A DNA stretch of 56,878 nt, from NCBI GenBank assembly GCA_009731375.1, contig BJOX01000215.1, positions 412,467-469,344 on the forward strand. The letters run 5' to 3'. Origin of the DNA: Paulinella micropora (taxonomy: Eukaryota > Cercozoa > Imbricatea > Euglyphida). Shown piece by piece: positions 38,102 to 48,427 of the stretch. A program made the position numbers and the translations under genes. The notes below the pieces were generated by a model. That model worked only from the letters and a program-made list of their open reading frames with translations. It ran no database searches and was not told where the DNA came from. How positions within the stretch are numbered: the first letter of the stretch is position 1; each line of letters starts with the position of its first letter.

Positions 38102-38401
38102 TTTTTTTTTATACATAAGTTTTAGATACGGGGCCAACGCTCGGCCTCGGCTCGTCCGAGGCCGAGAGAGCAAGAGCNNNNNNNNNNNNNNNNNNNNNNN
38201 NNNNNNNNNNNNNNNNNNNNNNNNNNNNNNNNNNNNNNNNNNNNNNNNNNNNNNNNNNNNNNNNNNNNNNNNNNNNNNNNNNNNNNNNNNNNNNNNNNNN
38301 NNNNNNNNNNNNNNNNNNNNNNNNNNNNNNNNNNNNNNNNNNNNNNNNNNNNNNNNNNNNNNNNNNNNNNNNNNNNNNNNNNNNNNNNNNNNNNNNGATG
38401 G
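37998..38401. other. intergenic region with T runs, (GT)n and gap
   Basis: A short hairpin (CATCTACCTCGTAGATG, minus strand, near 38034-38050), T runs, (GT)9 at about 38083-38101, and gap 38178-38396. No gene is seen between the membrane protein start and the end of the Rpb2-like gene. Confidence 0.35.
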
Positions 38402-39240
38402 CTAGGGCATCGGCAGAGCCTTGATGCGGTACAGCAGCCCGGTAGCGTCGAGTGTTTGTATAGCTTTGAGAAAGACAAACGAGGTGGGACGAGCGGTTAG
38501 GCCTGTGTATTTGCCGGCAGCCTGTGCTTGGGCGCAGGATCTGGTCAGGCAGGTAGCTTGTCCGGTAGCAGGGTCGCCAAAGCCAATCCGGCCGCATAGA
38601 TTGCAGATGAAATCGCAGCGGGAATCCGAGGTTTCAAGCACTTGTTTGAGAAGGGAAGTAGAGCCGGCCTGTACGCTGGAATTAAGAGTCATGGGGTCGA
38701 ACTTGCTAGCACCGTCGACCTTGCTGGACTTGGTGCCCTGGTGGGTCAGCGGGTCGATGCCCCCGCGGTGCCGTGCCTTGAACTGGATCTCAGAAGTTTT
38801 CTCCTCTGCCATGTAGTACTGGAAGCCAAAGAGGGAGGCGTTTCCCGCAGGGTCTAGGTCCATGCTGGCGGGGCTGTACATGCGGCTAGCGGCGCGCAGG
38901 TGCAGAGTCTCCAGCCTGTCGGCCGCGACAGGCTGGCCTGTCGCGGCGGATCCGCCAGGGGGAAGAATGTGGCGACGAGGCGCTCCCGGTTCAGCTGCGC
39001 TTCTTGCAGAACGCCTGGCAGCCAGGATGAGCACGGGAGCAAGACGTCGTACCAACCCTTGCTGAGGTCCCAAGTAGACGCGGGGCGGCGCGCCAGGATC
39101 AGGCGCAGGGCAGCGGCCGCCCCCCCGCCGCGCTGCTGCTGCGGCGGCTGGGGGCTAAGCAGCCCCGCACGCACCAGGCGCTCCGCCAGCCACTTTTCCT
39201 CGCGCTCCACCCATTCCAACAGCCCCAGCCCGCTATCGCC

Positions 39241-39315
39241 GGGGGGCATGCTGCCCAGCCCGCTAGCGCGGGCTGGAGGGGAGGCAGGGGGGGTTCGGGG
39301 GGCAGCATGCCCCCC
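39241..39315. repeat. 75-bp palindromic element, copy 1
   Basis: Perfect 15-base terminal inverted repeats (GGGGGGCATGCTGCC and its complement) around a second hairpin (CAGCCCGC-TAGC-GCGGGCTG). Exactly 25 codons, so it keeps the frame. Confidence 0.75.
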
Positions 39316-39498
39316 GAGAGAGAGCCGCAGGACCTTGCTGAGGGCGGCGAGGGCGGGCCCCCCGCCGACCCTGACGGCGCCGGCGCGCCGCAGCCAGTGC
39401 TGCAGGCAGCGTTTCCAGAGCTTGGCGAGGGTGGGCAGTCACAGCGACTCCAGCACCCAGCGGAAGTCGGGGCGCCACTCCCCGGGGGGCGTGCTGCC

Positions 39499-39573
39499 GG
39501 GGGGCATGCTGCCCCCCGAACCCCCCCTGCCTTCATTCCAGCCCGCGCTAGCGGGCTGGGTGGTGTGCAGGAG
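39499..39573. repeat. 75-bp palindromic element, copy 2 (opposite orientation)
   Basis: Left terminal repeat and inner hairpin (CAGCCCGCGCTAGCGGGCTG) intact, right end worn. A further half-repeat with GGGGGGCGTGCTGCC precedes it at 39484-39498. Confidence 0.65.
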
Positions 39574-40326
39574 TATTTCCTGGTTCCAGGGCCAGACGTG
39601 AGTGGCGGAGCCGCCTGTGACTTGGTTGATGAGTTCGGGGCCCTGCTGCGCGACGAGCCTGGTCTGTAGGGTGGTGAGGCAGTCGTTGATAGTTTTGCGG
39701 AACATTTGCGAGGGCCCTAGCAGCACGGCGGGGCGTTCCCCTGTGGGCAGGTAGGGCAGGCATCGGTCGGGGAGTGTGACGCAGACGGTGCATTTTTGGC
39801 CCGACGCGTTGGTTATCTTGTCGCCGTGCTGGAAGGTGGCGAGGCGGACGGTGACAACCCGCGCGCTGGCCAGGTAGCGGCCGCCCCCCGGGGCCGCCGC
39901 GGGGTCGGGTAGCTGTTGCAGGAGCGTGGCGATGGCGCCCGCAGAGGGGTCGGGGTCCGCCACGCACAGAGCAGGGGGGCGAGCCGCGGCGGGGCGGCCG
40001 GGGGGCGGGGCGTCGTCATTTTCGGCACCGGGGTGGATGGAGAGGTAGGTCTGAGCGACGACGCCGCGCGCCAACGCGCGCACTTCGCGGACCACGACCT
40101 CCTGCTCCCCGCCGAGCCCCCGCAGCAGCCTGTCGCCCTGTAGGATCACACGCCCCACGGCGGGGAGCCCCAGGCCCGCGTAGGGGCTGTCCCCGCGCTG
40201 TGCCTGCGCCGATAAAAGGTACGCCTCCGCGGGGACGGCTCCTCCCCACCCGCGCCAGCGGGTGGGCGGGCGCCCGGCCCTGCGCAGGGCGTGCTCGCGC
40301 AGCAGCGCGCGTGCTGCACATTCGCG

Positions 40327-40401
40327 CAGCCTCTCCCACCCCAGCCCGCTATCGCGGGCTGGAGGGAGGGCAGGGGTGGTTCGGGGGGCCGGAGGCCCCC
40401 C
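40327..40401. repeat. 75-bp palindromic element, copy 3
   Basis: Same orientation as copy 1. Inner hairpin CCAGCCCGC-TATC-GCGGGCTGG; the terminal repeat has changed to GGGGGGCCGGAGGCCCCCC, itself palindromic. In frame with the Rpb2-like gene. Confidence 0.65.
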
Positions 40402-40791
40402 GGGCTGGAGTTGGTAAGTGTCGCGGTAGCTCTTGTGCTCGACGTGGGCAAAGAGGCCGCGGTCGACGGCGCCCTGCGACCAGACGGTTCCGTCGTCCTG
40501 GTTGTGGGACCAGGCGCGGTACGCCACGGGCACGTTGACGCCCAGGGGCTGCAGCCCCACGGTGCAGGCAGTCAGGGGCGCCTCTAGCAAACCGCGCTCG
40601 CCGTGCAGGAGCTCTTTGGTAGAGTTGGCCAGGATGCGCCCGGGCCGGTGCTGTGCAATCGCCTGGGTCTGCATCCCCGCCGCGTACACCAGGCGGGGCC
40701 CCGTCACGTGCTCGTGGAACAGCGTCAGCGATGACGAAAACCCCAGGTGCCGCGCCGGCGACACATCCACCCAGTCGGGGGGCCTCCGGCC

Positions 40792-40866
40792 GGGGGGCAT
40801 GCTGCCCCCCGAACCCCCCCTGCCCTCCCTCCAGCCCGCGCCAGCGGGCTGGGCAGCATGCCCCCC
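40792..40866. repeat. 75-bp palindromic element, copy 4
   Basis: Intact copy in the orientation of copy 2: terminal repeats GGGGGGCATGCTGCC and GGCAGCATGCCCCCC, inner hairpin CAGCCCGCGCCAGCGGGCTG. Exactly 75 bases, in frame. Confidence 0.75.
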
Positions 40867-42830
40867 GCTGGCGAGCTTGGCGAGGCTCTCGCAGCCGAGC
40901 TGGCAGGCGGCTTCTTGGACGGAGAGCCAGACGAGGACGCCGGCGTCGCGCAGCGCGCGCCAGCAGGCGAGATCCTCGTAGGTGGCAACGCGTGCACAGT
41001 TGCTGGTTTCGTAGGAGAGGCCGGGCGTGGGCGCCAGCGGGAGGCCGCAGAGGGCGCGCAGGCGCTTCAGCGCCCAGACTTGCCGGACCCGGAGGGGCAG
41101 CGGCGCGCGCCCTTTGGCTACGTGCAGCACGAGAGCGGCCAGACGGCCGGGGTAGGTGTGGATGAGCAGGCGGCGTTCTGTGTGGTCGAGCAGGACGCCC
41201 AGGTGGCGCAGCGCCAGACCACCCGCTTCTAGCACGTGCGTGCGTTGCGCGCCTCGCTTGAGTGTGCGCAGCTGGTGTGCTAGCGCCTTGGCAGCTTCTT
41301 CGCCCGCCACAAAACCCATGAGGCGTCCGAAGCACTCCACTGCGTAATGCTCTGGCCCTAACTCGGGGCGGCGCGGCAGTGGTGTGCAGCACTGCGCGAG
41401 CCAGTCGTCCAGGGCCGCCAGCCACTCGGGGGGCAGCTCGGGCACTACAGTGGTGAAGAGCGCCAGACGTTTGTCGTAGCCCGACTTGCTGGACTTGCTG
41501 GTTTCGCTTGGATCCAGGAAGCCCATTTGCGATATGTCAAAGCGTTGATCCGATGTCATGCCCTGGCCGTTAGGCACCATCTGACACACGCGCCTAGCCA
41601 ACGAGTACTTCTTGGCCAGATTGCCCCGGAATTGTTGCAGCACGCGCTGCAGTGGTTGTCCGTCGTCGCACAGTCCCTGCGCGACGGGCCTGTCCCGCGG
41701 CGAAGTGAACTCCTGGAATGTGCGGCTGAGCTGGCGCGAATCAAACAAATGTGCGGGAGGTACGCACACCGCCAGCCCCGCCCAGGACGCCAAGCGCGAT
41801 TGCAGGCACGCCCTTTCCTTGTTCACCGCGCGCTTGAGGTTGTGGGAGTACAGTTGTGCCAGCGTCAGCACCGCTCTGTTCTGTAGGGCCAACGGGTCCG
41901 ACAAACCCGTCTGTCGGGGGACACCGTCGCTTCCCAGCACACCCGGCAGCCCCGCTTCTGCCCGGCAGAGCACACGCGCACTGTCGGCCAGGTGCTCCGC
42001 CTTGCGCTCGTCGCCGTAGGCTGCGACCTCCCGCTCACGCGCCGCGTCCAGTGCATAGCTGGCCACCAACGCCCACACCGCCTGAGGCAACAAGCGCGCG
42101 CCGCGCGCTTGTCGCCGCAAGTACTGGGCAAGCCACTGACGCTCCCCGGGAAAGATGTGCAGCAGGTAACGGTGCCGCAGCCACCATAAGCCTTGGCGCT
42201 CGATCGTCCCGACGTCTACCTCCTTGCCACGCGGGAGCCACAGCTGGCCCAAGCGAAACAGGGCCTGCTGCCGCGTTCGCACGCCTTCGTTCAACTGCCA
42301 GGAACGTTCTAGCAAGTCGACATACAGCGCCTCGGTAGCGCTGTCGTCTCCGCGCACCACCAGCCGCCGCAGCCTGCTCCACGATCCCACGCCCAGCGCG
42401 CGCCAGAGCAGAACCATGGGCAAGTCGCAGGGCTGCCCGACAAGGGCCCGCGCGATCAGGATGGGCTGTGCCGAATCGTTCTTAACCTGCGTCCGGACAA
42501 ACTGAGCTACCCCTTCGTTGGGGAGCGCCGCCCGAGCTGTGCGAGCGCAGCGCCATTCCGAGACGTGCTTAGCCCAGTCTGAGGCGAAATCACGTGGCGC
42601 CTTGTTCTGCACGTTGCCAAAGCCCGGAGCCAGCGCCGGGTCGCTCGCAACGCCACCGACTGCAGCTGGCGCCGGCTCCACGCAGGGGTAAAGCAGCAAG
42701 CGCCGCTGCCGCTTAGTCCCGATCATTGTGCCCTCTTGGTTGCGCATGTTTTCGACGTGGTACGCAGCCGCCGCCTGCTTCTCGCCACCGGCGTGGAGCC
42801 GGGGCAGCCCGGCCTCACTCTCTGCGCTCT

Positions 42831-43004
42831 CCTCTTGCTCTTCTTCTGCTTCTGCTGCTGCTTCTTCTTCTTCTTCTGCTTCTTCTTCTGCTTCTTCTTC
42901 TGCTTCTTCTGCTTCTTCTTCTTCTACTTCTTCTTCTTCTTCTTCTTCTTCTACGTCTTCTTCTTCTTCTGCTACGTCTTCTTCTTCTTCTTCTTCTACT
43001 ATTA

Positions 43005-43035
<31 letters not shown>

Positions 43036-43112
43036 TTCTTCTTCCTCCTTCTCCTTCTCCTTCTCCTCCCCCTCTTTTTCTTCCTCTTCTACTGCCTCTT
43101 CTTCTTCTTCTC
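42831..43112. repeat. (CTT)n/(CTG) trinucleotide tract, coding
   Basis: Encodes a run of Glu with scattered Ala, Val and Asp in the Rpb2-like protein, about 90 residues. No such tract is part of the normal family fold. Confidence 0.7.
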
Positions 43113-44217
43113 CTCTGGAGCGCGCCGGCGCGCTGCCAGCGGGGGCCAGCGGGCAGTCGGCTCCCGACTGCCCGCTGGGCTTGGTTCTTTCTGTCCTGTC
43201 GGCTTGCCCCGTGCGCCATGCCACCGCCCGGCGTCTAGTCCCCCCCGGGGTGCTAGCCCCGGCGCAAATCTTGTACACCTCCCGGACTACCTGGCCTGGC
43301 AGGTGCCCCAGCTGGGACGTGCGACAGAGGGCTGTATCAGGCGCGCGCCCGCTGGTGGCGTTGTTCCGCCTGTCCCATTGGCGAATAAGCGCGTGGTCCA
43401 TCGGGGGCGTCTCGCGCCCCTCCAGCGCCCAGCACACACCGTCCAACAGCACGAATGGCACCCACGAACCCAGCTCCATCCCCGCCAGCGTGCGCTGCAC
43501 GTGGTCCCCCGCGTGCAGGCGTAGCCAGCGCTCAGTCTCTGCCCAGCTCCGCAGAGCGCTAGGGGGTGGTAGGTTGACGGGCCAGGGCAGTGACAACAGC
43601 CGGATGACCTCCGGGGGAGGGGATAACTCGCCTGGCTCCGCTGTCACCTCCACCAAGGGGCGGCCGGCGCCTTGGCACTCGAACAGGGACCAGGTCACCC
43701 GTGCCAGCAGGCCCGCCGACCACGTCCCCCCCATTTCGCATACTTGCTCGAAGCAACCGCTGGGGTCCTCAAACCCGGCGAACTCGACGCCTAGCTTCAG
43801 TACATAACGCTTCTCCGATGAAGTTGCCGTGCGCGGGGGTATAGTTACAAGCCTGGGCACCCTGACCCTTGCATCGTCTTCTGGCAAGGCCTCTAGCCAC
43901 GAACACAAAGCGTTTCGCAACGCACTGCCCTGATTCCTCTTCTTGCGCAGGCGCTCAAACTCTTGGGCATCCACCTGTCGCAATCTCAGCTGCGTCGACA
44001 GCTTCGCCACTTGCCTTGGCGCTGTGTGCAATACAAAATAGCGCAGGCTTTCTACCGCACCGCGGTTGAGCTTAAACTCTTCTTCCAGAAATGCTAGTGC
44101 CAACGATTCGGATTCTTCCACCGTCGCAATGGCATCGGAACACTGCAATGCCAGGCTTGCATCGGCTTCCTCTTGCTCACGTATGATTGCAGCTATCGCA
44201 GTTACGTCTGCCTGCAT

Positions 44218-45053
44218 CCTGTGCCTCCCCGATTTTTTTTNNNNNNNNNNNNNNNNNNNNNNNNNNNNNNNNNNNNNNNNNNNNNNNNNNNNNNNNNNNN
44301 NNNNNNNNNNNNNNNNNNNNNNNNNNNNNNNNNNNNNNNNNNNNNNNNNNNNNNNNNNNNNNNNNNNNNNNNNNNNNNNNNNNNNNNNNNNNNNNNNNNN
44401 NNNNNNNNNNNNNNNNNNNNNNNNNNNNNNNNNNNNNNNNNNNNNNNNNNNNNNNNNNNNNNNNNNNNNNNNNNNNNNNNNNNNNNNNNNNNNNNNNNNN
44501 NNNNNNNNNNNNNNNNNNNNNNNNNNNNNNNNNNNNNNNNNNNNNNNNNNNNNNNNNNNNNNNNNNNNNNNNNNNNNNNNNNNNNNNNNNNNNNNNNNNN
44601 NNNNNNNNNNNNNNNNNNNNNNNNNNNNNNNNNNNNNNNNNNNNNNNNNNNNNNNNNNNNNNNNNNNNNNNNNNNNNNNNNNNNNNNNNNNNNNNNNNNN
44701 NNNNNNNNNNNNNNNNNNNNNNNNNNNNNNNNNNNNNNNNNNNNNNNNNNNNNNNNNNNNNNNNNNNNNNNNNNNNNNNNNNNNNNNNNNNNNNNNNNNN
44801 NNNNNNNNNNNNNNNNNNNNNNNNNNNNNNNNNNNNNNNNNNNNNNNNNNNNNNNNNNNNNNNNNNNNNNNNNNNNNNNNNNNNNNNNNNNNNNNNNNNN
44901 NNNNNNNNNNNNNNNNNNNNNNNNNNNNNNNNNNNNNNNNNNNNNNNNNNNNNNNNNNNNNNNNNNNNNNNNNNNNNNNNNNNNNNNNNNGGGGGCGGGG
45001 GGGGGGGGGGGGGGGGGGCCGTGTTCGTGGTGCAACGGTATGTAGGCCCGAGT
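44218..45053. other. divergent intergenic region, almost all assembly gap
   Basis: Short T run, gap 44241-44990 (750 N), then a G run (44991-45018) 36-63 bases upstream of ATG 45054. Contents of the gap are unknown. The frame of the next gene is open up to the G run, so its true start could lie in the gap. Confidence 0.4.
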
Positions 45054-45863
45054 ATGCCCTTAATGTTCCGGCCGGGCTTGGACGCAGACCTCCCCTGGGT
45101 CCTGCCCCGATACAAAGAGCGCGGCGGGCTGGTGCTGAATTACCTCGAAAGGCACACATGTCTCTGTCTGGAGCTCGGCCCGGAGTGCTTTGTACTTGAC
45201 TATGACAATCAACAGGTTTTATTTAATGGTTGTGCCTTAGCCGGGCTAGTGCAGCTAGAGTTGGGAACAGTAAGCAAGCATTTCCCGCCAGGCTTGGTCG
45301 TGTTTGCTAACGCCTGGGTGTTCTTTGTCGCGGCCTGCGGCCAGCAGCCGGGCCGGGCCCCCCGTGACGCCTTTCTAGTTCACCGCTTTGCTTGCGAAGC
45401 GCGTCTGGTTGCGCGAGAGAGGCTGGCGACTGTGCTCCTGCAACTGCGGCAGCTCGCCCCGCCCTCGACCTCGACCTCTCCGACAAGCCCCACTGCCACT
45501 CTCGCGCAGCCACCCCCGCCGGAGCATGCTGAAATTCTTCTGGGCAGGCTGGTGCACGCCCTGGCCCGCTGGTACGACTCGTACCCTGCGCGAATGCACT
45601 GGCTGGAGGCGCTGGGCCAAAGGCTGGAGGGGCTGGTCTATGTCTTACCCGCGGGGTTCACTCCGCCCCCCAAATTGTTGGACGAGGGCTACGTCAGCAT
45701 AGTGAGCGAGGCCAAGCCACACGGCTTGGCCGCCGAAAAGCTGACCCTGCGTTTCTCTGCTAGCGGCCGACCCCTGCGCACTGCTAGCTACGAATTCGTA
45801 CTGTTTTGGCTGCAAATCATGTGTTGCCGAGAGCCCATTCAGGCTCTCGGCAACAGCGGCTAG
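45054..45863 (+). CDS. unknown protein, 269 aa
   Basis: ATG 45054 is the first in frame after the G run. Features: VLNYLERHTCLCLELGPE, VLDYDNQQVLFNG, a Pro/Thr/Ser linker and a C-terminal block with LAEKLTLRFS-like content. No membrane segment. I do not recognise it. The stop TAG (45861-45863) overlaps by two bases the stop of the convergent gene that ends at 45860, so no 3' spacer exists. A 13-bp perfect hairpin (45823-45835 / 45842-45854) lies in the last codons. Confidence 0.5.
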   Translation: MPLMFRPGLDADLPWVLPRYKERGGLVLNYLERHTCLCLELGPECFVLDYDNQQVLFNGCALAGLVQLELGTVSKHFPPGLVVFANAWVFFVAACGQQPGRAPRDAFLVHRFACEARLVARERLATVLLQLRQLAPPSTSTSPTSPTATLAQPPPPEHAEILLGRLVHALARWYDSYPARMHWLEALGQRLEGLVYVLPAGFTPPPKLLDEGYVSIVSEAKPHGLAAEKLTLRFSASGRPLRTASYEFVLFWLQIMCCREPIQALGNSG

Positions 45864-48043
45864 ACACAACGCGCTAGTAGCACTCTGGCGGCGGAGGCAA
45901 ACCGAGCAAGCTCGCGAGCAAGACAGGCACGCTGTAGCCACCTAGACAAGGGCTCGTGCAATTGCTCCGCATCGCTCCACTGCCAGTCCGGCGGTAGCAG
46001 GAGCTCGGGCATGTCCCATTCGCAGCTCTGGCGCGCGAACGCCACCACTTCTGCCCAGAGATGCAGCGCCTCCTTCACACACAGCCGAGCATCGGCCGCC
46101 AGCGTACGAGAACAGCACAGCCACTCCTTGGCGGGTGTGTCCAGGGCCCCGCGCCCGCCCAGGAGTGTGGCCCACCTGTCCAGCGTGCAGGGCTGGAAGC
46201 TGACGACGCGCGTGGCAGCCCCTTCGTCCTTTACCTCGTCCTCGCTTACTTGTTGCAGCACCTCGTACTCGTCACGGCAGCTCTCGTGTAAAGGAGGCAG
46301 CCCCGCAGGAGCGAAACTCCTGCAGGGCAGCTCTTGCAGGAGCCTTTGCACCATGCGGTCGTAGCCATGCAAAGCCCGTGCCCACAGCCTGCTTAGCCCG
46401 GGGCATACTTGCTCGTCAAAGCAGTCAGCCGCACTGCGGTGCGGCTGGAGCTGGAGCTGTGGCTGGGCGTGGGCTTCGATGAGTCCCCCAGTCCAGTAGA
46501 TAGACACCAGCCACAACGAACACACCAGTTTTTTTCGTTCTTGCCAGATGGGGCCCAGCAGAGCTGTTTCCACCCCTGCGGGACTGCCGGGCACGTCCCG
46601 GCAGTCGTCGTCGTCGCCGTCGTCGTCCTGCCCCCCTCCTCCCCCCCAGGCACGTTGCTGTACTTGGTCACACATGCGACGAAGGCGCTCCAAGTGGAGC
46701 GCAGGCGTCCCCACCGCACAGGCGCCCGCCAGGAGCCGGCGGTAGCGGCGAAGCGCTCGCCTGTGGTACGAGCGCGCGTGCCGGGCCAGGAGCATTTCGT
46801 ACGCACCGCGCAGAGCCCCGCTGGCCTCCCAGCCCTCGTCTCGCAGAGCCCCGTCGCTCTTAGCGTCGTCTCTCTCCGCGCGTGCCTCTGTCAGTCTTTC
46901 GAGCTTGGGCAGCAGCCCGTTGAACAGCTCTACCAGCATGCGGGCCAGAATACCTCGGGCTCCGTCTAATGGCGGTTGCTCAGAAGGCTCGCGCGCCAGG
47001 ACTTGTTGGATAAAGCTCGAGCAGCTTGCCGTGTCTAGTACTTCCCGCAGGCGTCCTCTGCTCTGCAGAGACAGGTCGAGCACGTTCAGCCAGATCAGAC
47101 CAAAGTCCTGGACCAGATCTGCGCCGCTGCTGACGCCGCCCGCGGCGGCGGGCTGCGTATCCGCAAACGGGTTGAGTGCATCGTCGCCTTCTCCCGCCTG
47201 GACCAGCGCCTGCAAACGCCCCCAGCCCTCGTAGCCGGGCAGGGCGCTTGCCCATTGCCGGAAGGACTCTTGGCCTTCGGGCCCTGCCCGAAGGCGCTTG
47301 CCGGCGAGGTCTGGCAAGCTCCAGGTGGACAGCACGTATGACTCTAAGGCCGGGCGAGCCGCGTACTCCCATACTTTCTCCCCCGCCAAGGCCCCGTCCT
47401 GGTAGGCAGCCACCAGGATCTCGGGGCTCGAGCCGCGTGCGGCGCCCAGCAAACATTCGTCTTGGCAGCGTTTGATGCCGGCCCAGAAGGAACGCACGGC
47501 CCAACACCTGACCGCACTTTCGGGGGGAGGCTCGAAGAAGCGCGCCGGCGCGGGGGCCGTTTGGAAGGCTGCTACCAGGCGGCTCACCGTCCGCCACAAC
47601 AGAGCGTCCATCTCTGTCTCTTCACGCGGCCCCTGCCGAGTGAAGTGTTGGGTTAGCCCCAGCAGTGGCCAACCGCGCCTCCCGTGTAAATAAGACATGC
47701 CGTTTTCTAGACAGCCGCCGGCGGCCAGAAGCCTCGGCAAGGGCGTGTTGCCTAGCTCCTCCGCGTCCCCGAACAGGCTCTGGAGCGACGCACTCTCAGC
47801 CATAAAGCTTTCTAGCCGCGCCCGCGCGGGGGGGGGCAGGCCCTCCCGCGCGGGCCCCACAGCCCGCAAGACTCTGCGAATGTCCTGGCTTATGCACGAC
47901 AAGGAGCGTTCTAGCAGCCACGCCGGGTTCGGGAATAACACGTGGACTAGTATTTCACGAAAACAAAGCACCGCGCGCCTGCGGCCCGCCGCACAGAAAC
48001 TCGTGCTGGCAAACTCTGGACAACACATGTGTGCTGCATGCAT
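45860..48043 (-). CDS. unknown large protein, 727 aa
   Basis: Start taken at ATG 48043; the ORF opens two codons earlier only at GTG. Mostly alpha-helical by look, rich in Leu, Ala, Arg and Trp, with an acidic run (QDDDGDDDDCRD) near residue 480 and many Cys. No signal, membrane segment or catalytic motif that I know. Because it is long and intact in a decaying region, it is probably a structural or core protein, but that is a guess. Convergent with the gene at 45054-45863, their stop codons overlapping. Confidence 0.5.
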   Translation of the reverse strand: MHAAHMCCPEFASTSFCAAGRRRAVLCFREILVHVLFPNPAWLLERSLSCISQDIRRVLRAVGPAREGLPPPARARLESFMAESASLQSLFGDAEELGNTPLPRLLAAGGCLENGMSYLHGRRGWPLLGLTQHFTRQGPREETEMDALLWRTVSRLVAAFQTAPAPARFFEPPPESAVRCWAVRSFWAGIKRCQDECLLGAARGSSPEILVAAYQDGALAGEKVWEYAARPALESYVLSTWSLPDLAGKRLRAGPEGQESFRQWASALPGYEGWGRLQALVQAGEGDDALNPFADTQPAAAGGVSSGADLVQDFGLIWLNVLDLSLQSRGRLREVLDTASCSSFIQQVLAREPSEQPPLDGARGILARMLVELFNGLLPKLERLTEARAERDDAKSDGALRDEGWEASGALRGAYEMLLARHARSYHRRALRRYRRLLAGACAVGTPALHLERLRRMCDQVQQRAWGGGGGQDDDGDDDDCRDVPGSPAGVETALLGPIWQERKKLVCSLWLVSIYWTGGLIEAHAQPQLQLQPHRSAADCFDEQVCPGLSRLWARALHGYDRMVQRLLQELPCRSFAPAGLPPLHESCRDEYEVLQQVSEDEVKDEGAATRVVSFQPCTLDRWATLLGGRGALDTPAKEWLCCSRTLAADARLCVKEALHLWAEVVAFARQSCEWDMPELLLPPDWQWSDAEQLHEPLSRWLQRACLARELARFASAARVLLARCV

Positions 48044-48427
48044 GAGCACGCACCCGTGCTCACATTCGTGCTGTATGGCACACCCGTGTGCGGGGCCTGG
48101 TCACCTTGCACCATCTCCCCGAAGCTGCGAGAGCGCACTGGTCACCGCTGTATGGTGCCTGGTCGTCGTCAGGCACTTTTGCACAAAAGCCCCTGCTATC
48201 ATTGTGCAAAAGTGGGGAAGAGTGTGCAAAAGAGGGAGGGCCCGCGCGGGAAAGGGGGAGGGCCCGCGCGGGAAAGGGGAGGGGAGGGGAGGGGAGGGGA
48301 GGGGGAGGGCCCGCGCGGGAAAGGGGGAGGGGAGAAGCGAGGTTCAAGGGGAAAAGCAACTAGAGACGAGGCACCGCAATTTACATAAATAAAAACAGCT
48401 GGCGAAAAAAAAAAAGAAAGCAAGAAA
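48044..48427. promoter_or_regulatory. upstream region of the large secreted protein, with repeats
   Basis: No gene. Contains TTTTGCACAAAA-type inverted repeats (48177-48230), three copies of a unit with GAGGGCCCGCGCGGGAAAGG (about 48237, 48261, 48307) separated by (GGGGA)n, and an A-rich leader with AAATAAAAA before ATG 48428. CCCGCGCGGG is palindromic. Confidence 0.45.

Larger units (their letters stand above)
38402..44217 (-). pseudogene. divergent second-largest RNA polymerase subunit (Rpb2-like), with one stop and one frameshift
   Basis: ATG 44217, open for 1592 codons to TGA 39439-39441. Family landmarks: TGPRLVYAAGMQTQAI, then LGVNVPVAYRAWSHNQDDG and WSQGAVDRGLF (NQED-type block), and GDKITNASGQKCT, keeping both Lys of the usual GDK...GQK pair but losing the His and Gly around them. 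Past the TGA the same frame reads on with coding content to about 38950; then a shift leads to the C-terminal Rpb2 part in another frame (FQYYMAEEK, and a Cys4-type clamp motif CDFICNLCG...CLTRSC), ending at TAG 38402. An acidic Glu run coded by (CTT)n lies at 42831-43112. With its inserts it is longer than cellular Rpb2 (about 1200). Four 75-bp palindromic elements sit in the coding region. It would catalyse transcription with an Rpb1 partner not in the window. Confidence 0.7.

Noticed and set aside
42726-43807. Plus-strand poly-Leu or poly-Ser ORFs
   Set aside because: Products of the CTT repeat opposite the Rpb2-like gene.
39439-45159. A single 1906-aa ORF running through the gap at 44241-44990
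   Set aside because: The 750 N positions give it no support; the gene is taken from ATG 44217.
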